Source: Daphnia pulex (taxonomy: Eukaryota > Arthropoda > Branchiopoda > Diplostraca > Daphniidae). From it: DNA of 64,000 nt. This document shows positions 42,283 through 52,699 of this stretch, one piece after another. The notes under the pieces are model-generated. The model was not told where the DNA came from and ran no database searches. It saw only the letters and a program-made list of their open reading frames with translations. The translations under genes were made by a program, and so were the position numbers. The stretch lies in contig NC_060023.1 in the NCBI RefSeq assembly GCF_021134715.1, positions 744,001-808,000 of the forward strand. Reading direction: 5' to 3'. The stretch's first letter is position 1. Every line of letters starts with the position of its first letter.

Positions 42283-43950
42283 ATAATTCTCAACGTGCGC
42301 AGTAATTCACTGACTTGAAACAATGTTTCTTTGGAGATGGTAGGACTAATGAAAATAATTCCAGAATTCGTGCATAACCTCGAATTCATCAGATATTGTT
42401 TTGTCCTAGCGTAAAATCTGGAGTCGAAGGCAAATATTTTTAACTTCCTTTTCGATCGGGCCTTCACATCGCATGTAAATCCAAGTTAAATAAATCGTGT
42501 GTGCATCGTGCGCATTTCTGATTCAATCCACAGCAGGGAACATCCATTTTTCTTCCCCCGATTCAATGGAAAGGGATCCATCATTTCCATTCTCACGAGT
42601 CTGTTGTAATATTTAAACTCGGCCACTGAGCCACAAGTCAATATTGGTCGAGTCAATATTTTGCACAAAATGAATTTTACTTTTCTTTTAGTGATTTATT
42701 ATATTCTCGTTTCCAGCAGGAATGAAGTCCAGTTTCCTTATGTGCTATCTGTTCTAATTTCGGCTATTGTTGACACGTCGCTGGATGTGAACTGAAAAGA
42801 TTTCTGGTTTCCAATCCACCACTTTTGGGGCGGATTCGGGGTTAGCTATATTTATTCAATTTATCATCAATCATGCATTTCTCTTTGCAGTTGAAAATAT
42901 TCTTGAGCTGCGATCAAATCAAATTGGCCTAGGATTACAAGGAATTAAGTAGGGCAGGTAGTAACTACGGATAGTAAAAAAAAAAAAAAAAAAAGGATTT
43001 TGTTGTTGCGGACGCTGTTCCACTCTCGTAGTCATTGAAAATCAATCGAAAACATTTGCAGATGATGCTCAACTCGATGAAACATTTCCATTGCAGCGCA
43101 CACAATTATTTATCCAGGTTTTTTCTGGATGCATGTTTACTATGGCGACTGTCAAATGAAACAGACGGTAGTTTTTGATGACGGCTTGTTATCTATTTTA
43201 CCTAAAACTTTTTTTTCTCTCCGTCAATCACATCTTTGAAGCTGACATCGTTTTTCGTTCTTCTTGGAACAACGATCAATCCCACGTAACATTTCTGTCC
43301 AATTATCTTTGTCGTGCCGTGCTGACTTATTAGATCACAATTTTGACTTTCCGTTACTAATCGCCGCCCTCTTTGATCGATCTCCCCTCCGCCCGTTTCA
43401 CAAATTCGATCTACGTTTCACCTTTGGTTAGGTCGTCTAAAGGATAACACCTGTGAGAGTGGTCAAGTGACTTATCACGGGAGAAAAATTGAGGATCGCA
43501 ATTCAGGATCTTTCAATTCTTTCCTGAATTTCCAACCGCGCGATATTTTAAATTCATTGCACGTAATTTATATGCGAGTTAATTATTTTAATATGATGGG
43601 AGGATCGAAGTCAATTTTACCTGCAGCAAAGTTTCTGGGGGTTTTCTTGGGATTTTTTTTTTCCAGCCAACCAAAAAGGAAGAAGCAAAGAATTTCAAAA
43701 AGCCATAAAACACCCACAACTATTTTATTGGTTTGTTGTTCATACTGAAATTATTTATTCATAATCATTGGATACAAAAACAGTATTGAAGTATACTTGG
43801 GGCAAGCTTTGATCAAAAAAATTTTTATTTCTTTTCCCTCGGTTAAGTAATTTCAAAATTTTGTGGTGGGTGAACATTATAATAACAATGTAAGCAACAG
43901 TTCTCTTAATACTTAAATGAGGAGGTTTCATTAACCATTTTTAAATTCAT
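42283..43950. other. Gene-poor stretch upstream of IR-D
   Basis: About 1.7 kb with a poly-A run at about 42976-42993 and a 93-codon plus-strand open stretch (43467-43748) of low complexity at its C-terminus. No domain is seen; no gene is called. Confidence 0.4.
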
Positions 43951-43956
43951 CTCTAG

Positions 43957-44450
43957 GAAGTGCGTAAGCTGATTCTTCACATGGACCATCCACATGTATA
44001 CCAACATTTGGGCATGTCACCACCGAGAGGGTTTCTTCTACACGGTCCGCCGGGTTGCGGTAAAACGTTGTTGGCTAATGCCAACGGGAGATGGGCCGAA
44101 GGATTGTTGCCCAGCTTCTCACCTGCATGGATGGTAAAAGTCTTGTATTTTTTCGCCTATATTTCTTTAATCCCATTTAAATTTTAAGATTGCAGATCCC
44201 GGTTTTGGTGATTGGTGCTATACCAACAGACCTGGCGCCTTAGATTCTGCTTAAGAAGAGCTGGCCGCTTCTACAGAGAAATATCACCGGGAATACCAGA
44301 CCTCGTCACAAGACAAGAAGATTCTCAATGTGGTCTTCAAGAACCTCAGCTAAGCTTCAGATATGATGGAGTTGAGAAGTTCTCGGTTTTTAACATATTG
44401 GAATACGTCGGAGCTGATATGTACTTGTCTTGGCTTCCGATTCTGGCATG
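43957..44450 (+). pseudogene. Decayed NVL-like (nuclear VCP-like) AAA ATPase fragment
   Basis: An exon begins after CTCTAG with [20 protein letters not shown] and the Walker A block [19 protein letters not shown], characteristic of the first AAA module of NVL, a ribosome-biogenesis ATPase. It then jumps to [15 protein letters not shown] in another frame, so about 75 codons including Walker B are deleted. A GT donor follows. The next piece reads VLVIGAIPTDLAP, a stop, then in another frame RRAGRFYREISPGIPD. Introns are kept, so this is a duplicated rather than a retro-copied fragment. There is no intact frame. Confidence 0.85.
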
Positions 44451-45111
44451 AGGCATGATAGCCGTGAATAGGTAAAACAGGGGTATGGAAAGGCTCCATG
44501 CTCCATGCTCTCTCCATGCCCATGGCGGCCCATGGGTAATATAATGATTTGACATTCTGTTTTTCACTTCTCCCCATAATTTGACTCTATCCTTATTTTA
44601 GAACTTTTGAGCTGATAATTAATTTTTCAGATGGTAATTTCAGAAAATTGAGCAGGATTTTGTAAAATTCTTTTGTAAGAAAAAATCGTGGGTTTTAAGG
44701 CAACGTTGCTCTTATTTTACATTGCAGATTTGACAACACCTTGATGACCAGCTGTGACGTCGTCGAGCTAGACTGCTAGACGCTTAGCCCAGTTGACTAT
44801 CATTCTGAGATTGTTCGAAATCTTTGTAGGATGATTGCTTCACGGTAATTTACACCAACTGCTTTACAAATCCATCTTTACTTTATTAATTCTTATGTTT
44901 TAATATCCTGCCCAGGTACCTACACTGACCGCTGAGTCGCTGACGGCTGACGTTCGCCATGATTTGGATAGTTGTGAAAGATGTCCTTCTTCTGAGCACG
45001 AAGGAAGTACACCATGCTGATTGTATTTGACACCATGCAAGCCCTAACAGTTAGGGGAAAGCCACCTCATTTATGTATGTATATGTTTTAATACCTGCCC
45101 CTGTACCTACA
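44451..45111. other. Intergenic with a short duplicated segment
   Basis: About 44895-45075 resembles the DNA that flanks the retrotransposon (45085-45116 plus 49285-49440): TGTTTTAATA, GTACCTACACTGA, GAAGGAAGTA and AAAGCCACCTC recur in order. No gene is recognised. Confidence 0.5.
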
Positions 45112-45116
45112 CTGAT

Positions 45117-45403
45117 TGTTGGAAATGGAACTCTTGTTGGCGGTGTCGACCGTTCAACTTCCAAGATTGAGATAAGAGATGACACCTTTGTTGTTGCTAG
45201 TTCGTCCTTATATTTCACACTGCCGTATAATACAGCATTTTGGTATTTCAATAGTTGGTTTAGGGTTGAGTAGGGTAGGGAACAATAGATTGAATGGGAA
45301 GAGAGGGTAAAATTGGGGCCCTCTGTTGAGGTCCCTACAAATTACACAGAATTAACAATAGCAATAATGTCGATCACTGTTGGGATGCAATAAATTCCCA
45401 ACA
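45117..45403 (-). repeat. 3' LTR of the retrotransposon
   Basis: 287 bp, identical by eye to 48998-49284. In element orientation it begins TGTTGGGAATTTATTGC and ends ATTTCCAACA. Confidence 0.92.
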
Positions 45404-45538
45404 CACTCCCCAGTAGAGCCCGTTCAATTGGCTCGACATCCTGATCGACTTGATATCCGTTGGATTGGAGATCTGAAAATGCGGTTGAAGATGGATGGCC
45501 TGGATTAAGAGGAGCTGTTTCGTTGACTGGCTACGGAT

Positions 45539-47530
45539 TCAGTTAATTGTCCATTCCATTTGATTCCGATTGAGAGTTGGCTGACTCTTTGGAAGTTTGC
45601 CACCAGGATCCCATACCGATTGGTGTGTGTTGGAATCTTCTTCAATGTCCTTTAACACAAGAATATTTTTTAGTAGATGTGAAACGATTTTGTTTGGTAC
45701 CTGGGTTAACGAATAAGAGAACAGCAACTGGTTGATGAGATGTTCTTCTATACTTGGTAACCTTGAGATGCGTTTAGGAGCTGGTTTTACTGGCTCCAAG
45801 CGCTTCCGTTTCATTGAGTTTTGTTGATTGGCCAATTCCGGAAGAATTGCTGCTTGACTGCACGGCGATCTGAACTTCGGAATGATTTCTTGGTTGCTTT
45901 CTACGTTTGTTGAATTGACAAATGCAGCGGCTTCTTGAGGATTTTCTTTCGAAGCTTCCTGGATTTCTGGCGACGATGATAAATTTCCAGAAGAAGAGAA
46001 GTTGGTTTGTTTAAGTTGACTCGGAAAAGAGTTAAGTGTTTCCAGCGATGCAGCTGGCCTTCCCGAGGGGAAAAAAAGAAAGGTAGGAATATCCTTTTCT
46101 TTGGAGCCGGCTGGCGGAATCCTAATAATTGAATCTTTAGTTTTTAGACAATTGAATGTGTCAGGAACTTCTGCTTGATAAGTAGGAGTTTCTTGATGAC
46201 TAAGAGAGTGAGGAGCTTCTGCCGGATTGGCTGGAGCTTTTTGAAGATTGAGAGTACCAGGAGCTTCTGCCGGAGTAGCTGGAGCTTCTAGAATAATGAG
46301 AGGACGAGGAGCTTCTGCCGGAGTAGCTGGAGCTTCTTGAATAATGAGTGTGCAAGCAGTTTTTTCGTTGCTAGAGGAGCTCAAGAGATTTTTGGACTCC
46401 ACTGCATCTACACCATCTAAGTTTGCAAATTTGAGGTTAGTTGCTTTCAGCTCGTCTTCAAACCTTTTTTCGTCTTTGTTTCCACTGGATTTGACCGGAA
46501 TATCTGAGATTGATAGCCCTTTTTTTGGTCGTTGTTGGAGACTGGCTGTTCCAGGCTCCTTTTCCATCGGGACTTCTTTTGACTGGGCTGATTTGACGTT
46601 TTGGTCGCTGTAGCAACTTTTCGCGTTCGATGATGGGATTTTTTCTGCTCCTTCCAGATTTGCTGAGTTTTCTAACTTTGAAACAAAGGAATTATTTTCT
46701 TTTATTTCGTTCCTTTCAAACCTTTTTTTGTCGGGATATCCGTCTGGCCCATCCGGAGAATCCGAGAGTGAGTCTCCTTTTTTCGGTGGGTGAGGGAGAC
46801 TGGCCGTTCCAGTCTCTTTTTCTTCCGTCTGGATATTTTCTTTTGACTGGTATGAAGGGGTGTTTTGAAAACTACAGCTTGTTGTCGTAAGCGACGACAC
46901 TTCTAGTGGAGTTGGGTTTGGCACTAATACTGCTGCAAATTGAGATGTTGAGAGGGTTTTGAGAATTGACTCTATTACTGGATTTGTTTGAGAAGCTGGC
47001 TCCTGAGAAGCTGTTGGTGATAAGTTGACATCTCCTGGAGCGACGGGCACTGAAAAGGCTGTTGAGATGGCTGCGATCACCTGACTGATTATGTCCCGAT
47101 TGAGTTGTGCTTGGGTTGCTGCCTGGTTTGCTGCCTGGGTTGCTGCCTGATGTTGGAGAATTTGGAGCATTCTTTCTCTGTCCTTCTCCCATTCTTCGTC
47201 ATCTGCTTCCTTTTCGAGTTTGTCTAACCATTCTCTTCGTTTTTTCTTTAAGATGTGAATTTTGGCGACAATAACATCGTCCATTGTTTGGTACATGGTG
47301 TCGATGTCTGCATTGATCTCTTCTTGGTCTTCGCCTTCTTTGTACATTTCAGCCTGGACCCTTTTTGAGAATATCTCATAAGTTTTGTAGAATCCATCTA
47401 GCTTTTTTTCTAATTTTTCGACTTCGATAAACGCTTCCAACGTCATTTCTGTTGATTTGTACGTTTCGACGAGGTTAATGATACGGGTGATATGCTTTTT
47501 AATTAAAGTTCTTGCGTAATTTGGAGCCAT
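45539..47530 (-). CDS. Gag-like protein of the LTR element (663 aa)
   Basis: Single open frame from ATG at 47530. Residues 1-130 are charged and helical (TLIKKHITRIINLVETYKST; KLEKKLDGFYKTYEIFSKRV), in the style of the N-terminal region of BEL/Pao gag proteins. A Gln/Ala run follows (HQAATQAANQAATQAQ), then a long Ser/Pro/Glu-rich region with four degenerate copies of an about 21-residue unit around APATPAEAP (residues about 395-475). There is no CCHC zinc knuckle, protease or polymerase. The C-terminus (SVWDPGGKLPKSQPT) may come from the original 3' coding end, which would fit an internal deletion that removed pol. Its function would be capsid formation in trans with an autonomous relative. 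Confidence 0.7.
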   Translation of the reverse strand: MAPNYARTLIKKHITRIINLVETYKSTEMTLEAFIEVEKLEKKLDGFYKTYEIFSKRVQAEMYKEGEDQEEINADIDTMYQTMDDVIVAKIHILKKKRREWLDKLEKEADDEEWEKDRERMLQILQHQAATQAANQAATQAQLNRDIISQVIAAISTAFSVPVAPGDVNLSPTASQEPASQTNPVIESILKTLSTSQFAAVLVPNPTPLEVSSLTTTSCSFQNTPSYQSKENIQTEEKETGTASLPHPPKKGDSLSDSPDGPDGYPDKKRFERNEIKENNSFVSKLENSANLEGAEKIPSSNAKSCYSDQNVKSAQSKEVPMEKEPGTASLQQRPKKGLSISDIPVKSSGNKDEKRFEDELKATNLKFANLDGVDAVESKNLLSSSSNEKTACTLIIQEAPATPAEAPRPLIILEAPATPAEAPGTLNLQKAPANPAEAPHSLSHQETPTYQAEVPDTFNCLKTKDSIIRIPPAGSKEKDIPTFLFFPSGRPAASLETLNSFPSQLKQTNFSSSGNLSSSPEIQEASKENPQEAAAFVNSTNVESNQEIIPKFRSPCSQAAILPELANQQNSMKRKRLEPVKPAPKRISRLPSIEEHLINQLLFSYSLTQVPNKIVSHLLKNILVLKDIEEDSNTHQSVWDPGGKLPKSQPTLNRNQMEWTIN

Positions 47531-47579
47531 TGTGAGTTGGAGGTGGCTCCTAAGGAGCTGCTGAGAGTACGAAAAGAAG

Positions 47580-48979
47580 ATAATTAGTTTAAATTAATGT
47601 TTTGATTAAGTTGATTAGCCTTTTTGTTTGTTGTTCTGCTCGGTCTTCGGAGATTCGTGGTGCCGAATTAAATTCTGCTGTCTTTTCCACTTTCTTTGAA
47701 TTCCTTTATGTGAAGATATCTGCAAAAACTGAATGATTTTGGAGCTAGGGTAATTTTCTAGCTCCTTACAATCCCACAAACGGCATAATAACAATTTTTA
47801 GGAAAGAGAATTTAAAGAGTTTTTGCCGCAAGACGGCGGTTTCTAATTCCCAATTTTGTGCTCAGAGGGCGCTTTGTGCCTTCTCAGAAAAAGAGAAAGA
47901 TTTCCCTTTAAGCAAACAAAAAATGCAAGAGCGTAAGAGCGCGAGATTTGTTTCGAAATGGCGGAAGGCCTTTGTAAATAGAGAGAGAGAAAAAAAATTC
48001 AAGTTTTAATCACCCTAAGGCGCACACGAGGCGAACGCGTTGAAAGGGTAGAGAATTTTCCCGCGTTTTTTCCAGTTTAAAGGGGAAACCGGCCTAGCCC
48101 CCCAAAAAAGAGAATATTTTTCTGTCGTATTTAGAGAGATCGTTGTGCCTTCTGAGACAGAGAGAGATTTACCCAAATGATTGAATAACAAACAATGCAA
48201 ATTAATTCAAAAAATGAGAGAGATTTGTTTTCGGGAAATGGTCTAAGGCCATAGCAAAGAGAGCGATAATTTATTTAAGTCTTTTCACCCTGGGGCTCAC
48301 ACGAGGCGAACTCATTGAAGGGTTAGAGAAGTTCCCGCGTTTTCCCAATCTAAGAGGTAGGGAAGCAAGCCCCCCCAAAAAAAAATTCTTGAAAGGAAAG
48401 AGATTCCCGCGTTATCCCATTTTTAAAGAACGGGCAGTGAACCCAATCAGCTGAGATTCGTTTTTACAATGCCGGGAGGCGTATCAAGAGATAGAGAGGG
48501 AATTTAACCTAAGGCTCACACGAGGTGAACACGTTAAAGAGGTAGGGAAGTTCCCAAGTTTGCCCAATCTTAGATATTGGAAAGCAATATCCCCCCAAAA
48601 AAAAAAAAATTTGTTGAAAGGGAAGAGAGAATAATCAACTTAGGCGATGATAATTTACGTGACAAAAAAAGAAATCCCCCTTCAAAAATGATTTAGGAAT
48701 CCTATTTTAATTTTAAGAAACTTTGAGGAAATATTTTAGCTTTAATTCAAGAGAGAGAAGAAAAATAATTTACTGTTTAGAGGGATCTATTTGCTTACTA
48801 GACCCCTGAGAACAAGTTAAACTCAGAGAGAGAGAAAAAGATTCTAATAAATGACTGACCTGCCATAATTAAACACAATTTTCTTTGATAAATGGCGGCA
48901 ATGATTAAGCAAAAGGAGATAACGAGAGAAAGATTTGAGTGTGATAGAGCGAAACTAACTTAACACTGGTTGGAGAAAA
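47580..48979 (-). other. Retrotransposon leader with three degenerate repeats
   Basis: Non-coding leader between primer-binding site and gag. Three imperfect repeats begin near 48013, 48290 and 48508; each carries CACACGAGG(C/T)GAAC, a GTTGAAAG-like phrase and CCCGCG- or CCCAAG-type text, then a run of C followed by A. It might hold packaging or dimerisation signals, but nothing proves that. Confidence 0.55.
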
Positions 48980-48997
48980 CTCCGGTTCGAAGGACCA
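48980..48997 (-). promoter_or_regulatory. Putative tRNA primer-binding site
   Basis: Lies immediately inside the 5' LTR and reads TGGTCCTTCGAACCGGAG on the minus strand; the leading TGG would pair with a tRNA CCA end. The matching tRNA could not be named. Confidence 0.55.
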
Positions 48998-49284
48998 TGT
49001 TGGAAATGGAACTCTTGTTGGCGGTGTCGACCGTTCAACTTCCAAGATTGAGATAAGAGATGACACCTTTGTTGTTGCTAGTTCGTCCTTATATTTCACA
49101 CTGCCGTATAATACAGCATTTTGGTATTTCAATAGTTGGTTTAGGGTTGAGTAGGGTAGGGAACAATAGATTGAATGGGAAGAGAGGGTAAAATTGGGGC
49201 CCTCTGTTGAGGTCCCTACAAATTACACAGAATTAACAATAGCAATAATGTCGATCACTGTTGGGATGCAATAAATTCCCAACA
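48998..49284 (-). repeat. 5' LTR of the retrotransposon
   Basis: 287 bp, partner of 45117-45403; followed by target duplication CTGAT at 49285-49289. Confidence 0.92.
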
Positions 49285-49289
49285 CTGAT

Positions 49290-50770
49290 GTTCACCAGGA
49301 TTTGGGTAGTTTTGATTTGTGTTCTTCTTTGCCTGAGTTGATGAAGGAAGTATGCCTTACTTTGCGCTGATTGTTCTTGAATCTTGATGTCATGCAGGCC
49401 ATAACGGCTATAGAAAAGCCACCTCTTTTACAATGTATTTGTTTGTCAGTGTTGATAGTTGTGTCTAATTGCAAAATATTTGTCTAGTTATTGAATTTTT
49501 CTCTTCTCTTTTTTATTGCAGGTTTGACTACTTCTAAATATGAAGGGGGTGCTGTAAAATTTATGGTCATGGTTCCTGTCAGAAGTTTTATAGTGGCTTG
49601 CGTTTTATACTTTGCCAATTGTGTTTGAGATTATGGCTTTTTAAGTAAAGTTTTCTTTTTTTAAATGTCTGAAGAGATTGTGTTGTAAAATCTTAATAGA
49701 ACAAAGGGATTTTGCATTATTGATTTACAGACAAATAATGTATACTATGGAAAATCATAATTTGTGGCAATAGTATTTTACTTAATACCAGTGACAATAA
49801 GTAATGCAATATACAACATGAAATGATACATGAATTGTGTTTATTGTCCCACCTCCACTAATTTGCAAACACAACAGTCAACATACATACAGCAATACAT
49901 ACATACAACACAAATAGTTAACCCGTTGGCTGCCACGCCATACAACCCGTAGGTTGTTCTCTACTACTCTACGTGCCACGTCTGAAGGATCCATGGCCAA
50001 GGTGGGACTTGCCATTGCTGACAAGTCCGGGCTGACAAGGGGGAAGTCCCTATGGTGCATTGCCTAACAGGGCCTTTCGGCGCGGCCAATGCTAAGGAGC
50101 TAGGGGAGAACAAAGGCGTGGCAGACAACGGGTTAACTAACACAAAACAAACGCAACAATAGCAACAATACGATGATCCACGCTGACATTTTAGGGCTGC
50201 CGTCAATCTTTTGGTGTTCAATGTTCATCTAGGCAACATCTCTGCATTACCTAAATAAAAGGAGAAAACCGTTACTATTACGCGACATGACAATTGAACG
50301 TACAAATAGGTAACAGTGATCAGGTTTTTGGCTCAAAACTTTAACAGCTCGCATTATTTAAGGCTTAAACATAGCTGGCAATATTGAGAAATGTTAACAG
50401 AACAAAGCTCACTTGCTAGTCTTTTTAAAAAAATCCGGAAGTAAACCGGAAGTAACCACAGCGCCTTAACCATTGAGCTGTCGTCGAAATAAACCACATA
50501 TTCGTGATCTCCATGAAATTTGGGGTCGATTAGGTGGGATTTAAACGAAATCCAAAATTTGGCCAAAATCGAGAATTTTCCTGAACTATAGTTCAGGAAA
50601 ATTTTCGAAACCGGAAGTACGAATACGTAAAAAACAAAACATGAACTTTACAAAAAATTTGACGAGGATCGCGAATATGCGGTTCTTTCGTACGTCAGAT
50701 GAATATTTACTAAACTACAGACTGAAATGAGTAAACCGGAAGTAGAAATAAAAAATCAAATATCGAAAAT
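49290..50770. other. Gene-poor stretch with ETS-type motifs and a 30-bp palindrome
   Basis: No gene is recognised. CCGGAAGT occurs at 50435, 50446, 50611 and 50736 (again at 51876). A perfect 30-bp palindrome centred on CTGAACTATAGTTCAG lies at 50574-50603. At 49870-49905 a short CATACA-rich simple repeat occurs. Confidence 0.5.
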
Positions 50771-51530
50771 CTAACAAGTGAGCTTTGTTGGGGGAATAGT
50801 TACTGTTAGTTATCACTAAATATTTCAACAAAATAACTGCCAATTAATGTTTAAAGAGATGTGCAAAGTCACTGAAACTGACAGTTTTGACAGCTGCACA
50901 TTTTCAAAAAGCCATCTAGCGTTAGAAAAAAGAAACGTCCAGTAAAACTTTGTTTGCGCGTAAGAAGGGCCTGATTTTGGAAACTATTTACACAGACAGA
51001 GTTTAACGCAACTAGGCTATTAGTAGATAACCTACGAAAATAAGTCAATTGTTGGGTACCTCGTGGTGTTGGTAATCCCGTGGTGAGTGACTGCAGGTGT
51101 GTAACAGCGGCCGGAAGCGATCACTTGAGTGGTCAAACTGGCCAGTGCTAAGACGAGTTGGGTAGCAGCATGAGAAACAGTAAAGCAAGATGAGCGTGCG
51201 TCACGAAGATATCGATGATGCAAAACGTCCATGACTTTTCTGTCCCCGTGCAGGGACCACACAATTCCATCAAAGAAACTGCGTTGTAGATTGACATCGG
51301 CGGCCGACTCGAGATCCGAAGGACGTAAAAAATAATGCTGAAAAAAACGAATTTGAAAGCAAAAGTAAGCTTAAACGAATTAAAATTTTTGCGTCTTACT
51401 TAAAGATTTTGCAGGAATCAACCACTTCCGGCTGTCCACCCAACAAGAACGGCTTCTGGCGGGAAAGAATGGCACACATGCATCCGCAAGACCAAATGTT
51501 GACCGGAGATTATAGTGAGGAACACATCCA
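50771..51530. repeat. Tandem duplication, unit 1 (with kinase-like exon relic)
   Basis: Aligns with 51905-52640 over its full length: shared AACAAGTGAGCTTTGTTGGG, GACAGTTTTGACAGCTG, AGCCATCTAGCGTTAGAAAA, and later TCTTACTTAAAGATTTTG and ATGCATCCGCAAGACCAAAT. On the minus strand near 51415-51510 one reads PVNIWSCGCMCAILSRQKPF, resembling the DIWSxGC block of CDK/MAPK-type kinase domains. The flanking frames are broken, so this is a relic. Confidence 0.6.
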
Positions 51531-51904
51531 GGATTCCAAATCCTAAACACATGTAAAATTCAATGACATTTGATATAAGAATTGAATGGCGATTGATATA
51601 AGAAACAAAACAAAGGTCCAAAAGAGCTCGAGACTTGCACCTCAAATACATCTACTCACCAAGTCATGATCATTTCGTCCTCACCGAAAAGCAGCCAATA
51701 CACCACAAACAGCTACAGCCCAAAACTTCAAAATTGGTGGTAACAATCGACGTCAGTCCTTTGAATTTAAAACAACAACAAAAAAAAATAATAAGTAACA
51801 AATAATTGTGTCGAAACTTTAATTTCGGTTATTAATTTCGCCTAAAGCATCGCTTTTTTGACAGAAATCAGAAAACCGGAAGTAGAAAAAAAAACAAATT
51901 TTTG

Positions 51905-52640
51905 AAAACCTAACAAGTGAGCTTTGTTGGGGGAATAGTTATCGTTAGTTATCACTACAAAATTACCAAAAAAAACGGTCGATAAACGTTTAAAGAGATG
52001 TGTAAAGTTACTGAAACTGACAGTTTTGACAGCTGAAAATGTTCGAAAGCCATCTAGCGTTAGAAAAAAGAAACGTCTAAGTAATACACTAACACTTCTT
52101 TTACGCTCGAGAAAGGCCTGACTGATTTAGGAATTAATTATTCCACAGAGACAGAGTTAAAAGATAGCTATAATCTACGAAAATAAGTAAATTGTCGGGT
52201 ACCTGGGCATAGTCCCTTGGTGAGTCACTACAGGTGTGTCAAAACGGATGGAAGCGATCACTGGAGTCGTCTAACTCGTCATTGAGTAGCAGCATAACAA
52301 GCAGTGAAGCTAGATGAGCGTGCGTCGCGAAGATATTGATAGTGCAGAACCTTGGTATCAGTCATTCTTACGTCATGGACAAGGCAAGCATTTGCTGATG
52401 GATCTCCGACAATTCCAATAAAGAAACAGCATTATAGATTGACATCGGTGGCCGACTCTCGATTGAAGGGAACTGCAAAAAGGAGTTCAAAATTAAAAGC
52501 AAAATCAAACAAAAATAACATTGTTTGTCTTACTTAAAGATTTTGGAAGAATCAACCCCCTCCGACTGTCCACTAAAAAGAACGGCTTCTCTGGTGGCAA
52601 TAATATGGCACAAATGCATCCGCAAGACCAAATGTTTACC
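51905..52640. repeat. Tandem duplication, unit 2 (with kinase-like exon relic)
   Basis: Second unit, starting about 1.13 kb after the first. On the minus strand near 52545-52650 it reads PVNIWSCGCICAILLPPEKP, the same kinase-like block. The companion exon downstream (minus, about 52470-52270) is interrupted by stops, whereas in unit 1 the matching piece (51262-51032) is open. Neither unit encodes a complete kinase. Confidence 0.6.
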
Positions 52641-52699
52641 GGAGCTAGTAGCCAGGCAGCAACAAAACTTCCAGGATTCCACACCCTAAAACACAAGGT

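Larger units (their letters stand above)
45112..49289 (-). mobile_element. LTR retrotransposon, non-autonomous, BEL/Pao-like
   Basis: Two direct repeats of 287 bp, 45117-45403 and 48998-49284, appear identical, end in TGTTGG/CCAACA, and are flanked by a 5-bp target duplication CTGAT (45112-45116 and 49285-49289). The coding frame is on the minus strand, so the 5' LTR is the one at 48998-49284. Directly inside it, minus-strand TGGTCCTTCGAACCGGAG (48980-48997) starts with TGG like a tRNA primer-binding site. Only one long frame is present (gag-like); no protease, reverse transcriptase, RNase H or integrase motif was found, so it depends on another element for movement. The 5-bp duplication and gag N-terminus fit BEL/Pao. 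Identical LTRs mean a recent insertion. Confidence 0.9.
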
